Assembly (NCBI GenBank): GCA_007693955.1
Contig: RECR01000055.1
Span: 1-62,969, forward strand
Origin: Gloeocapsa sp. DLM2.Bin57
Lineage (GTDB): Bacteria; Cyanobacteriota; Cyanobacteriia; Cyanobacteriales; Gloeocapsaceae
Direction of reading: 5' to 3'
DNA length: 62,969 bases
This document shows, piece after piece, positions 39,768-48,322 of this stretch; the stretch's first letter is position 1; each line of letters opens with the position of its first letter. The notes under the pieces were generated by a model, which saw only the letters and a list, made by a program, of their open reading frames with translations, did no database searches and was not told the DNA's origin. The position numbers and the translations under genes were made by a program.

Positions 39768-40358
39768 ATGGAAGGCAAATTTTTTAGTAAACCTGATCCC
39801 TCCTTGAGCGATCGCGTTCCCCCTGGTCAACGTGTGGCTAAGGGTTTCCCCGTCTTAACCTATGGAGAAACCCCTCTAATCTCTATTGAAGATTGGCAAT
39901 TACGAGTCTCGGGGTTAGCTACTCCTAAATCTTTTTCTTGGTCTGATTTGATTAGTTTACCTCAATCTCAGTTTACCGCTGATTTTCACTGCGTTACCCG
40001 TTGGTCAAAATTAGATGTACAGTGGACAGGAGTTAAAGTTACTGATTTTCTAACTCAAGTTGAACTTACTACTCAACCCCAACACGTTTTATTGCATTGT
40101 TACGGTGGTTATACCACTAATCTAACTTGGTCAGATTTTGCCAGAGAAGATAATTTCCTCGCCCATCAGTTATTTGCTGAACCTTTACCCCAAGAAAGAG
40201 GAGGTCCCGTACGTCTAGTTGTTCCTCACCTCTACGCTTGGAAAAGCGCAAAATGGCTCAATGGGATTGAATTTCTAACCGAGGAAAAACTAGGCTTTTG
40301 GGAAGTTAATGGTTATCATTCTCGGGGCGAACCTTGGCAAGAGCAAAGGTATAGCTAA
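39768..40358 (+). CDS. Sulfite-oxidase-like molybdopterin oxidoreductase
   Basis: About 196 residues from the ATG at 39768, 4 bp after the gltD stop. The frame is open further upstream, but that would overlap gltD. The oxidoreductase molybdopterin domain is recognisable: WQLRVSGLATPKSFSWSDL, FHCVTRWSKLDVQWTGV with the Mo-ligand Cys, HCYGGYTTNL and the KSAKWLNGIEFL end. It is the short single-domain type without heme or dimerisation domains. Substrate unknown. Tight spacing to gltD suggests cotranscription. Confidence 0.85.
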   Translation: MEGKFFSKPDPSLSDRVPPGQRVAKGFPVLTYGETPLISIEDWQLRVSGLATPKSFSWSDLISLPQSQFTADFHCVTRWSKLDVQWTGVKVTDFLTQVELTTQPQHVLLHCYGGYTTNLTWSDFAREDNFLAHQLFAEPLPQERGGPVRLVVPHLYAWKSAKWLNGIEFLTEEKLGFWEVNGYHSRGEPWQEQRYS

Positions 40359-40391
40359 TCCCTCACTTTAATTAGGACAATAGCAGTAATC

Positions 40392-41177
40392 TTGTTAGGT
40401 AAACTTAATTTAGAATATCAATATCAACACCCTAAAACTAATCTAGTTAAGGTTTATAATTCTGCTCCCCTAAAGGTACAAAGACCATTTTATCCCGAAG
40501 GTGAGCATATTTGTCATACCTTTATTTTGAATACAGCAGGTGGAATAGTCGCCAACGATCGCCTATCTCAACAGATACATCTTCACCAACAATCGCAAGT
40601 ATTAATTACTACAGCTTCAGCGGGTAAAGTCTATCGCAGCGAGACGACACAAGCTCAACAACATATTAATATTAATCTAGAATCAGGTGCTTATTTAGAA
40701 TATATTCCCTTAGAAAATATTATTTTTGCTGGAGCAAATTACTACCAAAGTTTGACTATAGAATTAGCCGAAAATGCTCAATATCTAGGTTGGGAAATTA
40801 ATAGATTTGGACGGACTGCTAGAGGAGAAAAATTTGAGACAGGTACATGGTTATCAGCTACAGAAATATGGCGTCAAGGACAACCATTATGGATAGATAG
40901 ACAAGGTTTATGGGGAGAGCAAAATCTCTATAGTAGTGCCAATGGTTTGGCTAATCAACCAGTAGTAGGAACATTAACTTGGCTAGGTTCAAAAATCAGG
41001 AGAGAACTGCTCACAGAAATGAGGTATCTAGGAGAAAATCTAGCAGGAGAAACAGGTATTACTACCTTAACAGATGGGTTAATTTGTCGTTATCGTGGAC
41101 AGACAACTACAGAAGTAAAAACTTGGTTTAAACAGATTGGTGATAGAATAAAATGTTTACATAAATCAACTGTTTAG
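40392..41177 (+). CDS. ureD: Urease accessory protein UreD
   Basis: The 261-residue protein has UreD landmarks: [42 protein letters not shown] and [16 protein letters not shown]. It is the scaffold for nickel insertion into urease with UreF and UreG, which are not in this window. It starts at a TTG (40392), the only start giving the normal N-terminus. It is followed after 10 bp by ureA. Confidence 0.93.
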   Translation: MLGKLNLEYQYQHPKTNLVKVYNSAPLKVQRPFYPEGEHICHTFILNTAGGIVANDRLSQQIHLHQQSQVLITTASAGKVYRSETTQAQQHININLESGAYLEYIPLENIIFAGANYYQSLTIELAENAQYLGWEINRFGRTARGEKFETGTWLSATEIWRQGQPLWIDRQGLWGEQNLYSSANGLANQPVVGTLTWLGSKIRRELLTEMRYLGENLAGETGITTLTDGLICRYRGQTTTEVKTWFKQIGDRIKCLHKSTV

Positions 41178-41187
41178 AGCAATTGAC

Positions 41188-41490
41188 ATGCAATTATCCC
41201 CCCAAGAAAAAGATAAACTATTAATCTTTACCGCAGCTTTACTCGCCGAAAGACGTAAAGCCAAAGGTATTAAACTAAACTACCCTGAGTCAGTAGCATA
41301 TATTACAGCAGCAATACTAGAAGGAGCAAGGGAAGGACGTAGCGTAGCTGAATTGATGAGTTATGGTAAAACTATTCTGACTAAAGATGATCTGATGGAA
41401 GGAGTAGCAGAAATGATTCTAGAAGTTCAAGTAGAAGCCACCTTCCCCGATGGTACAAAGTTAGTAACGGTACATAATCCCATTAACTAA
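41188..41490 (+). CDS. ureA: Urease subunit gamma
   Basis: The 100-residue protein has standard length and sequence ([40 protein letters not shown]). It is the smallest structural subunit of nickel urease. It is separated from ureB by 586 bp containing a dead yefM-yoeB module, although these genes usually sit back to back. Confidence 0.96.
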   Translation: MQLSPQEKDKLLIFTAALLAERRKAKGIKLNYPESVAYITAAILEGAREGRSVAELMSYGKTILTKDDLMEGVAEMILEVQVEATFPDGTKLVTVHNPIN

Positions 41491-41493
41491 ATA

Positions 41494-41513
41494 TTGTACA
41501 ATGATAGGTACAA
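41494..41513 (+). promoter_or_regulatory. Relic YefM-type operator
   Basis: TTGTAC (41494-41499) and GTACAA (41508-41513) form a perfect inverted repeat with 8-base spacing, 22 bp before the dead yefM. YefM-YoeB complexes are known to bind TGTACA-type palindromes. The site is still intact although both genes are broken. Confidence 0.55.
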
Positions 41514-41534
41514 CAAGAATCTAGGCATAGTTAT

Positions 41535-41772
41535 ATGGATACAGTAACTTACTCAGAATTTAGAAAAAAATTAGCACCGTTGTTGGCTAAAATTAATGAA
41601 AATTCAACACCCCATGAGGGTTACTCGTCAAAAAGGATCACCCGTAGTAGTGATGACATTGGATGATTTTAAAGCAGATGAAGCTACTTTCTATTTACTA
41701 TCAAGTAAAACTAATGTAGAAAGATTAAATACAGCGATCGAAGAATTACGCACAGGTGGAGGTACAGAATAA
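41535..41772 (+). pseudogene. Frameshifted YefM antitoxin
   Basis: The first frame gives MDTVTYSEFRKKLAPLLAKI, the YefM N-terminus. It then runs out of family similarity and stops at about 41667. The next frame resumes near 41617 with RVTRQKGSPVVVMTLDDFKA and continues with VERLNTAIEELRTG to the stop at 41770-41772. One frameshift near 41615 splits the gene. The order antitoxin-toxin with 14 bp between is normal for this module. Confidence 0.8.
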
Positions 41773-41786
41773 GAATTAATCCAAGA

Positions 41787-42040
41787 GTGAAAATAATATT
41801 TGCTGAAACTGTATGGGAAGATTACTTGTATTGGCAAAATATGGATAAGAAAATTCTCAAAAGAATTAACGAGTTGATTAAAGATATTTCTCGTAACCTT
41901 TGACAGGAATAGGTGATCCTGAACCTCTTAAATACAATTGGTCAGGTTTCTGGTCACGCCGAATTAATAAAGAACATAGGCTTGTTTATACTGTAGAAAA
42001 TAATGCCATTTTAATTGCTCAGTGTAGATATGATTATTAA
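41787..42040 (+). pseudogene. Frameshifted YoeB toxin
   Basis: From GTG at 41787 the frame encodes the YoeB N-terminus (IIFAETVWEDYLYWQ, then ILKRINELIKDI) and stops near 41901. In the next frame the rest is complete: DPEPLKYNWSGFWSRRINKE, then HRLVYTVE and a CRYDY end with the catalytic C-terminal region. A single missing base near 41897 explains the break. The RNase would be inactive. Confidence 0.8.
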
Positions 42041-42076
42041 ATATACTTGAACTATAAGTCAAATAAGGTAAAGATA

Positions 42077-42388
42077 ATGATTCCAGGAGAAATAATTACC
42101 CTTCCAGGTGAAATCGAAATCAATCAAAATCGCCCGACTATTAAACTAACGGTAGCTAATACAGGCGATCGCCCTATACAAGTTGGGTCACACTTCCATT
42201 TCTTTGAAGTCAATTCAGCGTTAAGTTTTGAACGAGAAGCAACTAAAGGAATGCGCTTAAATATACCCTCCGGGACAGCTATACGCTTTGAACCAGGAGA
42301 CGAAAAAGAAGTAGAATTAGTAAAAATCGGCGGAACAAGAGCGATTTATGGGTTTAATGGGCTAGTAAATGGGTTATTAGAGGAATAA
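42077..42388 (+). CDS. ureB: Urease subunit beta
   Basis: 103 residues from the ATG at 42077, the standard [20 protein letters not shown] start. The open frame begins 10 codons earlier, but that part is not conserved. It contains [14 protein letters not shown] and the late [12 protein letters not shown]. It assembles with UreA and UreC. It is followed after 2 bp by ureC and preceded by the dead toxin-antitoxin pair. Confidence 0.95.
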   Translation: MIPGEIITLPGEIEINQNRPTIKLTVANTGDRPIQVGSHFHFFEVNSALSFEREATKGMRLNIPSGTAIRFEPGDEKEVELVKIGGTRAIYGFNGLVNGLLEE

Positions 42389-42390
42389 TA

Positions 42391-44082
42391 ATGAGTTATA
42401 GAATGGATCGTCGAACCTACGCAGATACCTATGGACCAACAGTAGGCGATCGCGTTCGTCTTGCGGATACAGAATTATTGATCACAGTAGAACAAGATTA
42501 CACAACCTACGGCGAAGAAGTAAAATTCGGTGGCGGAAAAACAATCAGAGACGGAATGGGACAATCACCGATTACACGCGCCAATGGTGCGGTAGATGTA
42601 GTGATTACTAACGCTTTGATACTGGATTGGTGGGGAATAGTTAAAGCAGATATCGGGATTAAAAACGGCAAAATAGTAGAAATAGGGAAAGCAGGTAACC
42701 CCTATACCCAAGATAACGTTAATATTATCATCGGACCTGGGACAGAAGCGATCGCAGGAGAAGGAATGATTCTAACTCCAGGGGGGATAGATAGTCATAT
42801 TCACTTTATTTGTCCCCAACAAATCGAAACAGCGATCGCCTCGGGAATTACTACTATGTTAGGAGGAGGTACAGGACCTGCTACAGGAACTAACGCTACA
42901 ACATGTACTCCTGGAAAGTGGCATATCCACAGAATGTTAGAAGCAGCTGAAGCTTTTCCCATTAATCTGGGTTTTTTAGGGAAAGGAAACAGCGCTAAAC
43001 CATTCGGATTAGTAGAACAAATCCTCGCAGGTGCAATGGGATTAAAACTACACGAAGATTGGGGAACAACCCCCGCAACCATCGACACTTGTTTAAAGGT
43101 AGCAGATGAATATGATCTACAAGTAGCTATTCACACCGACACCCTCAATGAAGCAGGTTTTGTGGAAAATACCATCAATGCTTTTCAAAACCGCGTCATT
43201 CACACCTACCATACCGAAGGAGCAGGAGGAGGACACGCACCTGATATCATTAGAGTATGTGGTGAAGCTAACGTTTTACCATCCTCTACTAATCCTACTC
43301 GTCCCTATACCGTTAATACCCTCGAAGAACACCTGGATATGTTAATGGTATGTCACCATCTTGACCGTAGCATACCAGAAGATGTAGCTTTCGCCGAATC
43401 GAGAATACGTCCAGAAACTATCGCCGCTGAAGATATTCTGCATGATTTAGGTGCTTTTAGTATGATCGCTTCAGACTCCCAAGCCATGGGAAGAGTCGGA
43501 GAAACCATTATACGCACTTGGCAAACCGCCCATAAAATGAAGATGCAAAGGGGAGGATTAGAGGATAACCTGCGCGCTAAACGCTATATCGCTAAATATA
43601 CCATCAATCCAGCCATTACCCATGGCATCGCTAACTATGTCGGTTCAATAGAAGTAGGTAAGTTAGCAGATTTGTGTCTCTGGAAACCCGCTTTTTTCGG
43701 CGTTAAACCTGAAATAGTTATCAAAGGTGGAATGATCGTCTGGTCTCAAATGGGGGATGCTAATGCTAGTATTCCTACTCCCCAACCTGTACATATGCGC
43801 CCTATGTTCGCTAGTTATGGGAAAGCGATCGCCTCAACTAGTTTAACTTTTGTTGCTCAAGCTGCCATAGATAACAATATTGCGAGACAATTAGATTTAG
43901 CTAAACAAGTCGTCCCTGTAGCTAATACTCGTCATCTCAGTAAAGCAGACATGAAACTTAATGATGCTTTACCAGAGATTCGAGTAGATCCTGAAACCTA
44001 CGCGGTTTACGCCGATGGGGAATTGTTAACCTGTGAACCTGCTGTTAGTTTACCTCTGACTCAGCGCTATTTTCTGTTTTGA
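42391..44082 (+). CDS. ureC: Urease subunit alpha
   Basis: The 563-residue catalytic subunit hydrolyses urea to ammonia and carbamate at a dinickel centre. Nickel ligands are visible: HIHF (about 134-136), the carbamylated lysine in GLKLHEDWG, and later His in IHTDTLNE and [15 protein letters not shown]. The mobile flap region is [20 protein letters not shown]. Length is close to the usual 567-570. Confidence 0.97.
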   Translation: MSYRMDRRTYADTYGPTVGDRVRLADTELLITVEQDYTTYGEEVKFGGGKTIRDGMGQSPITRANGAVDVVITNALILDWWGIVKADIGIKNGKIVEIGKAGNPYTQDNVNIIIGPGTEAIAGEGMILTPGGIDSHIHFICPQQIETAIASGITTMLGGGTGPATGTNATTCTPGKWHIHRMLEAAEAFPINLGFLGKGNSAKPFGLVEQILAGAMGLKLHEDWGTTPATIDTCLKVADEYDLQVAIHTDTLNEAGFVENTINAFQNRVIHTYHTEGAGGGHAPDIIRVCGEANVLPSSTNPTRPYTVNTLEEHLDMLMVCHHLDRSIPEDVAFAESRIRPETIAAEDILHDLGAFSMIASDSQAMGRVGETIIRTWQTAHKMKMQRGGLEDNLRAKRYIAKYTINPAITHGIANYVGSIEVGKLADLCLWKPAFFGVKPEIVIKGGMIVWSQMGDANASIPTPQPVHMRPMFASYGKAIASTSLTFVAQAAIDNNIARQLDLAKQVVPVANTRHLSKADMKLNDALPEIRVDPETYAVYADGELLTCEPAVSLPLTQRYFLF

Positions 44083-44097
44083 TTAGGGTAAATATTT

Positions 44098-45132
44098 ATG
44101 TCTGATTATCAACCTCATCAATACGTCTCTATGGAGTTAGAGATTATCCCTGTTACTTCCGACCAATTTGAACTCTATTTGAGTCTTCAATTTACCCCAC
44201 AATGGCAACCTGTGGGTACAGGTCGTTTACAATTATCTCTCCAAGGTGGTAATTTGCGACTTAGGCTAGATAATGCTCAAATAGTCAAGGTAATTAGTCA
44301 ACCTCAACCAGGTTGGGAGTTGATCGCTTCAGAATCTACGGGAGATTTAGTCTGGTTGGTCAAATCTCTACCCTCTTCACCCTCAAAATCTCTACTCGCT
44401 AGTTTTACTACTACAACAGCTGATTATCAGACTACGGCTACTTTTAGCCCAACACCCGCGGGAATCTCTTTTAAGGCGATCGAGGGTTTATGGCGTCATG
44501 ATTTGAGTCCTAATAAACACGCTGTCCTAGACAGACAACTTGCTTTGTGTCTGTATAAACAGATACTTTTTGACCAAATTTATGCTGTAAATAAAACCAA
44601 TCCTTCTCAAGTATTCAACCTACCTACCATCACTCCAGAAATCCTAACTCAATTAAAGGATGTGATTAACCAAGTCTATAACGCTCAAACCGATAATTTT
44701 ACCGAGTTAATGGCTATGATTACCTTAAACCCCTTAGTTGATTTAGCAGGAGGTAATTTTCTCGCTACCAATATGAATGGAATACAACTTAATAGCGCTA
44801 ATCTGAGTCAAACCAATTGGCGAGGAGCAGATTTAACCGACGCAGATTTAAGCGAAACAGACTTGAGTTATGCTAATCTCGCAGGTGCTGATCTCAGTGG
44901 CGCTTATTTCGGTAATGCTAATCTACAACACGCTGATTTACACCGCGCTAGTCTCGCTTTAGCTAACCTTATTGGAGCAGATCTCAGTTACGCTAATCTC
45001 TCTGAAACTAATCTCACTCAAGCTAATTTTAGTGGAGCTACCCTCGATGGGGCAATTTTTCAACATAATCTAGGACTAAGTTCAGAACTTAAGCAGTATC
45101 TACAAGAAAAAGGAGCAGTATTACGAAACTAA
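44098..45132 (+). CDS. Pentapeptide-repeat protein with N-terminal domain
   Basis: 344 residues. The first 210 form an unassigned domain with beta-rich start and helical end. The C-terminal part (about 235-325) has A(D/N)LxX pentapeptides folding into a right-handed quadrilateral beta-helix (GADLTDADLSETDLSYANLA). Such helices are protein-binding surfaces and function is unknown. It follows ureC after 15 bp, but I see no reason to link it to urease. Confidence 0.8.
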   Translation: MSDYQPHQYVSMELEIIPVTSDQFELYLSLQFTPQWQPVGTGRLQLSLQGGNLRLRLDNAQIVKVISQPQPGWELIASESTGDLVWLVKSLPSSPSKSLLASFTTTTADYQTTATFSPTPAGISFKAIEGLWRHDLSPNKHAVLDRQLALCLYKQILFDQIYAVNKTNPSQVFNLPTITPEILTQLKDVINQVYNAQTDNFTELMAMITLNPLVDLAGGNFLATNMNGIQLNSANLSQTNWRGADLTDADLSETDLSYANLAGADLSGAYFGNANLQHADLHRASLALANLIGADLSYANLSETNLTQANFSGATLDGAIFQHNLGLSSELKQYLQEKGAVLRN

Positions 45133-45182
45133 CCTTGTCCTACTTTCAGCTAAAATAACTAGAGTTATTCAGGATTTAAATT

Positions 45183-45632
45183 ATGTTCGACAATCAATCA
45201 GGATTAGTTTTAAGAAGACCAGTTACTCTTACCGTTATTGTAACTCCTCGCTGGAAAGAGGAAATGCAACAACAACTACAATTACAAGTTAATCAGTTAG
45301 ACGCTCAATTACAACAATTAGAAGCAAAAGCTAAACAAGCACTCGTTGAACTACAAAAACAACTACCTACCGTTACTAATCCTCAAACTAATCCTCAATT
45401 TCAAAATCTCCAAGCACAAATCAACGAACAAAGAAATCAAATACTCCAGAAGAAAAACCAAATTCTCCAACAAATGCAGCAAGCGCAAATGTGTGAGTTA
45501 AATACAGAAGTTAAACAAACTCAATTAGAAAGCTTTTTTAGGGTAGAAAAAGGCGATAATCTCGTTAATAAAATGAATATAGAGTTAGTTATGCGTGATG
45601 GTATCGTTGAAGAAATTAGGGGTGATATCTAA
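45183..45632 (+). CDS. YlqD family protein
   Basis: The 149-residue protein has a central coiled coil rich in Gln (WKEEMQQQLQLQVNQLDAQL) between a beta-strand N-terminus (LRRPVTLTVIVTP) and C-terminus (NKMNIELVMRDGIVEEIRGD). This fits the YlqD family found in cyanobacteria and Firmicutes. Function unknown; likely cytoplasmic. Confidence 0.8.
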   Translation: MFDNQSGLVLRRPVTLTVIVTPRWKEEMQQQLQLQVNQLDAQLQQLEAKAKQALVELQKQLPTVTNPQTNPQFQNLQAQINEQRNQILQKKNQILQQMQQAQMCELNTEVKQTQLESFFRVEKGDNLVNKMNIELVMRDGIVEEIRGDI

Positions 45633-45650
45633 AGTTATTGTTTGAGGTAA

Positions 45651-45770
45651 GGGGGGAGTAGGGAGACTTCCGAGAGGGAGGAGACGGGGAGACGGGGAGT
45701 ATGTTATATAGAAATAATAACGCATAACACCTAATACCGTTCAACCTAACCCCTAACCCCTAACCCCTGA
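45651..45770 (+). repeat. G-rich and telomere-like intergenic repeats
   Basis: A G-rich tract (GGGGGG, GGG, GGG, GGGG, GGGG runs) is followed by ATGTTATATAGAAATAATAA and by CCTAACCCC heptamer repeats (complement TTAGGGG). The order resembles the spacer at 21040-21120. These are dispersed low-complexity elements with no coding content, between convergent genes. Confidence 0.55.
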
Positions 45771-45785
45771 CTTGGCAGACTTACC

Positions 45786-46250
45786 TCACTCAACCATTAT
45801 ACTTAATATATAGCTGATATTACCACTACCGCTAATAACTTGAGAAATAGAAGTGGAAACCCCCTCAAAGTCAATTTTCACATTAGAATTAAGGGGTTGA
45901 TATTCTCCCCCAACCTCAATACGATTCATTCCTCTATTTAATCGAGGAGATAAATTGACACTAGTTATATTATTCTGGATATCTTGAATTTTGACACCAT
46001 TGACCTTAATTTCACCTCTGAGATAACCTTGATTAAAGTTGTTTATTTTACTGATAGTCAGAATCTGAGGTTGATTTAAGTCAACTACTCTAATATTAAG
46101 ATAATCTTCTTGGATTTGCACTGTTACATTATTTTGAGTGATTAAGGGGTTATCCCCTATTTTTGTCATCAAAGTATTGACAGACAAAAGGGTTAACCCT
46201 AAAGACACTAAAGCAACAGATTTAAATGTGTGCAATTTATAGCCTAACAT
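45786..46250 (-). CDS. Predicted secreted protein of unknown function
   Basis: 154 residues with an N-terminal hydrophobic segment (about 11-30) that can act as signal peptide or anchor. The rest is beta-rich (VTVQIQEDYLNIRVVDLNQP, GYLRGEIKVNGVKI) and its tail is ISQVISGSGNISYILSIMVE. No family recognised. It is the last of five small exported-protein genes on this strand (45786-47807). Confidence 0.5.
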   Translation of the reverse strand: MLGYKLHTFKSVALVSLGLTLLSVNTLMTKIGDNPLITQNNVTVQIQEDYLNIRVVDLNQPQILTISKINNFNQGYLRGEIKVNGVKIQDIQNNITSVNLSPRLNRGMNRIEVGGEYQPLNSNVKIDFEGVSTSISQVISGSGNISYILSIMVE

Positions 46251-46259
46251 AATTTTAAC

Positions 46260-46562
46260 CTATTTACAGTTAGAATAAGTATTGCGTCTTACCCGTCGAT
46301 GAGATCCTCTAATTCTGATAGTATCTGCATTAGGAGAGCAAACAACACTATTACGATTAAACAATATGGGTTTTCTCTTAATAGAAGTGCGAGAATGATT
46401 TCTTGATTGTCGATTTTGTCGGGAAGCGAATAAATTATCTTTTCTGATATTAGTGAGGCGATCGCCTTGTAAAGTGATATCAACTGCTGAAGCACTATTA
46501 ATATTAACAGAAATTAAAGCAACTAAACTACTAGTTAAAATGATTGTTCGGATGATTTTCAT
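46260..46562 (-). CDS. Small basic secreted protein, unknown
   Basis: 100 residues from the ATG at 46562, which has GGAG 9 bp upstream; another ATG at 46577 adds five residues. Signal peptide MKIIRTIILTSSLVALISVN with cleavage after ASA. The mature part is short, very basic (NRQSRNHSRTSIKRKP, RGSHRRVRRNTYSNCK) and has two cysteines. Unknown family. Confidence 0.5.
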   Translation of the reverse strand: MKIIRTIILTSSLVALISVNINSASAVDITLQGDRLTNIRKDNLFASRQNRQSRNHSRTSIKRKPILFNRNSVVCSPNADTIRIRGSHRRVRRNTYSNCK

Positions 46563-46627
46563 GATTATTGTCTCCATGATTGAATAGAAGTAGAGGCACT
46601 TATTAAAAGCACCTACTACAATAGTTA

Positions 46628-47032
46628 TTAAGGAAAATTAGGAATTACTGGGTTAACGTGAATTGGTCGAGTTGGAGGAGTTGGTGTTACCATAATTTGG
46701 GGATTAACAATCACCGTCGCTGTAGAGTTAATACCATCAGGGATACAATCACCAATAGTCACAACTTGTGTTGATTGAGCATTGCTTCTTCTATTTCCTG
46801 TAACTACTAGAGAAGAAGGTTGTACAACTACATTTCTTTTACACGTTCCATCATCAACAATAATTGTACCAGTTCGACAAGTTCCTCCAGTGGTATTGAC
46901 ACAGATACTAGGAGTAATGATAATATTGCCTGGAGATAAAGGTTTAGCTAAAGCTGGAGGAATAAATAAAGAAGTGATGCTAATTATCATTAGAGGGATT
47001 CCTAGAAATCCACCGCTCTTTTTTGCCTTCAT
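46628..47032 (-). CDS. Small secreted Cys/Pro-containing protein, unknown
   Basis: 134 residues: signal peptide ending PPALA (about 30), then a beta-rich mature part with four cysteines (ICVNTTGGTCRTG, DGTCKRN, IGDCIPDG) that could form two disulfides, and a proline-rich tail (MVTPTPPTRP). No family recognised. Neighbours on both sides are also small secreted proteins. Confidence 0.5.
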   Translation of the reverse strand: MKAKKSGGFLGIPLMIISITSLFIPPALAKPLSPGNIIITPSICVNTTGGTCRTGTIIVDDGTCKRNVVVQPSSLVVTGNRRSNAQSTQVVTIGDCIPDGINSTATVIVNPQIMVTPTPPTRPIHVNPVIPNFP

Positions 47033-47058
47033 AGCATTATTTTCTCTCTCTTTTTTAA

Positions 47059-47388
47059 TTAACGTCTTCTTACTGATCTTCCTCCTCTTCTGATTTCCTC
47101 AGTACGTATAACTTTGTATTGTTGGCAGGTATTATCATCACCGAGAATATCGCAATTAACGTAGCTACGAATAACTGTACCATCATTTCCTGGAGCATCA
47201 AAATAACGTTGTCTGGTGCTAGTAATATTGACACTTTGTTGAACTCTGTTCCCGTTTCCAGTAATAATAGAAACAGTTTCTGAATCAATTACTGTACCGC
47301 TATCTCTTGATTGTGCTAACACATTAGGTGCTGCTAAATTAAAAGTAGTCATTAAAGCTAAACCAGAAGCAAGTAAGATATTTCTCAT
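47059..47388 (-). CDS. Small secreted protein, tandem paralogue B
   Basis: 109 residues. Signal peptide with ANVLAQ-type cleavage near residue 26, then IDSETVSIITGNGNRVQQSV, YFDAPGNDGTVIRSYVNCDI with a conserved Cys pair, and a basic C-terminus (GGRSVRRR). The first about 95 residues are identical to the gene at 47472-47807; only the tail differs. A recent duplication or ongoing gene conversion is implied. Function unknown. Confidence 0.6.
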   Translation of the reverse strand: MRNILLASGLALMTTFNLAAPNVLAQSRDSGTVIDSETVSIITGNGNRVQQSVNITSTRQRYFDAPGNDGTVIRSYVNCDILGDDNTCQQYKVIRTEEIRRGGRSVRRR

Positions 47389-47443
47389 TTTTTTCCCTCT
47401 TTTTGTTGATGATTGCTGCTAAAATATGATTAGGTAGTTAGAG

Positions 47444-47465
47444 ACTAGGCAAAAACTTGCCTAGT
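47444..47465. repeat. Perfect hairpin after paralogue A
   Basis: Inverted arms ACTAGGCA/TGCCTAGT flank the six-base AAAACT just beyond the stop of the gene at 47472. A related hairpin with the same core GCAAAAACTTGCC occurs at 48125-48150. There is no T-run, so termination is not assured. The second copy suggests a third, decayed duplication unit. Confidence 0.6.
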
Positions 47466-47471
47466 AATTTC

Positions 47472-47807
47472 TTAGCGTCTATATCTGGTAGGTCTAGAAT
47501 TGCCTACGCGAATTTCTTGAGTACGAATAACTTTGTATTGTTGGCAGGTATTATCATCACCAAGAATATCGCAATTAACGTAGCTACGAATGACTGTACC
47601 ATCATTTCCTGGAGCATCAAAATAACGTTGTCTGGTGCTAGTAATATTGACACTTTGTTGAACTCTGTTCCCGTTTCCAGTAATAATAGAAACAGTTTCT
47701 GAATCAATTACTGTACCGCTATCTCTTGATTGTGCTAACACATTAGGTGCTGCTAAATTAAAAGTAGTCATTAAAGCTAAACCAGAAGCAAGTAAGATAT
47801 TTCTCAT
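47472..47807 (-). CDS. Small secreted protein, tandem paralogue A
   Basis: 111 residues, identical to the 47059 gene through about residue 95 and then ending in VGNSRPTRYRR. Signal peptide MRNILLASGLALMTTFNLAA. The mature chain is short, with two cysteines near 79-88 and a basic end. The conserved first part against diverged tails suggests the basic tail is under different selection. Family unknown. Confidence 0.6.
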   Translation of the reverse strand: MRNILLASGLALMTTFNLAAPNVLAQSRDSGTVIDSETVSIITGNGNRVQQSVNITSTRQRYFDAPGNDGTVIRSYVNCDILGDDNTCQQYKVIRTQEIRVGNSRPTRYRR

Positions 47808-47838
47808 TGTTTTTTCCTCTTTTTGTTGTTAGTTATAA

Positions 47839-48222
47839 TTAAAGACATTCAGGAAATATTTTTTGTTCCCTATTTTATTTAGGTTTTATTTTAGAAAAAT
47901 TGATAGCAGTACGCATCAGGAATGTTTGACATTTTTGAGTCATGAAACCTAGTATTAGCCTAAAGAGTGCAAGAGCGCGTAGCGCTATATCTAATAATTA
48001 ATCCTTATTAAAAACCTATTTTATTGTTAGGTTGCAGTTAAAGACAGTGAGAAGATATCTTTTGTTCCCGCTAGTCAAAAAAATCTTTGAATGTGATTCT
48101 AAATAAGGAGATTAAACAGGAAAATTTACAAGCAAAAACTTGCCTGTAAATATTTCTCTAGGTGTAATTAATATTTTGGATAATTTAAAGACACTGAAAA
48201 GTGATATTTTGTTCCCTGTTCT
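47839..48222 (+). repeat. Three direct repeats ending in TTTTGTTCCC
   Basis: A roughly 33-bp sequence with TTAAAGACA at one end and TTTTGTTCCC at the other occurs at about 47839-47870, 48037-48069 and 48184-48216. The first stands just upstream of the secreted protein gene at 47807 on its leader side. The others are followed by no gene and probably mark decayed duplicates of the same upstream region. Confidence 0.55.
47902..47988 (+). repeat. Dispersed repeat, copy A of an inverted pair
   Basis: Reads ATAGCAGTAC, a variable seven to ten bases, TGTTTGACATTTT, ATGAAACCTAGTA and TAGCGCTATA at the end. The reverse complement of 50483-50565 has the same order with point differences. The pair encloses the pentapeptide gene and the three-repeat gene. 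Confidence 0.65.
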
Positions 48223-48322
48223 CTATAATCACTCTTGTTTTACTTAGCACCATAGATACAGGAGAGCCTGACCATATTCTCAAAAACCTTGTCTCGCGTG
48301 AAAACCTATTCCCTATTCCGAT

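Noticed and set aside
41494-41513. NtcA site (GTA-N8-TAC) before the urease beta gene
   Set aside because: The GTA and TAC triplets are ten bases apart, not eight; the site is better explained as the YefM operator palindrome.
42801-43088. 95-residue minus-strand frame
   Set aside because: It is antisense to the catalytic core of ureC and has no supporting start signal.
47457-47702. 81-residue plus-strand frame with a hydrophobic start
   Set aside because: It is antisense to the duplicated secreted protein; similar plus-strand frames arise for the same reason at 46782-47093.
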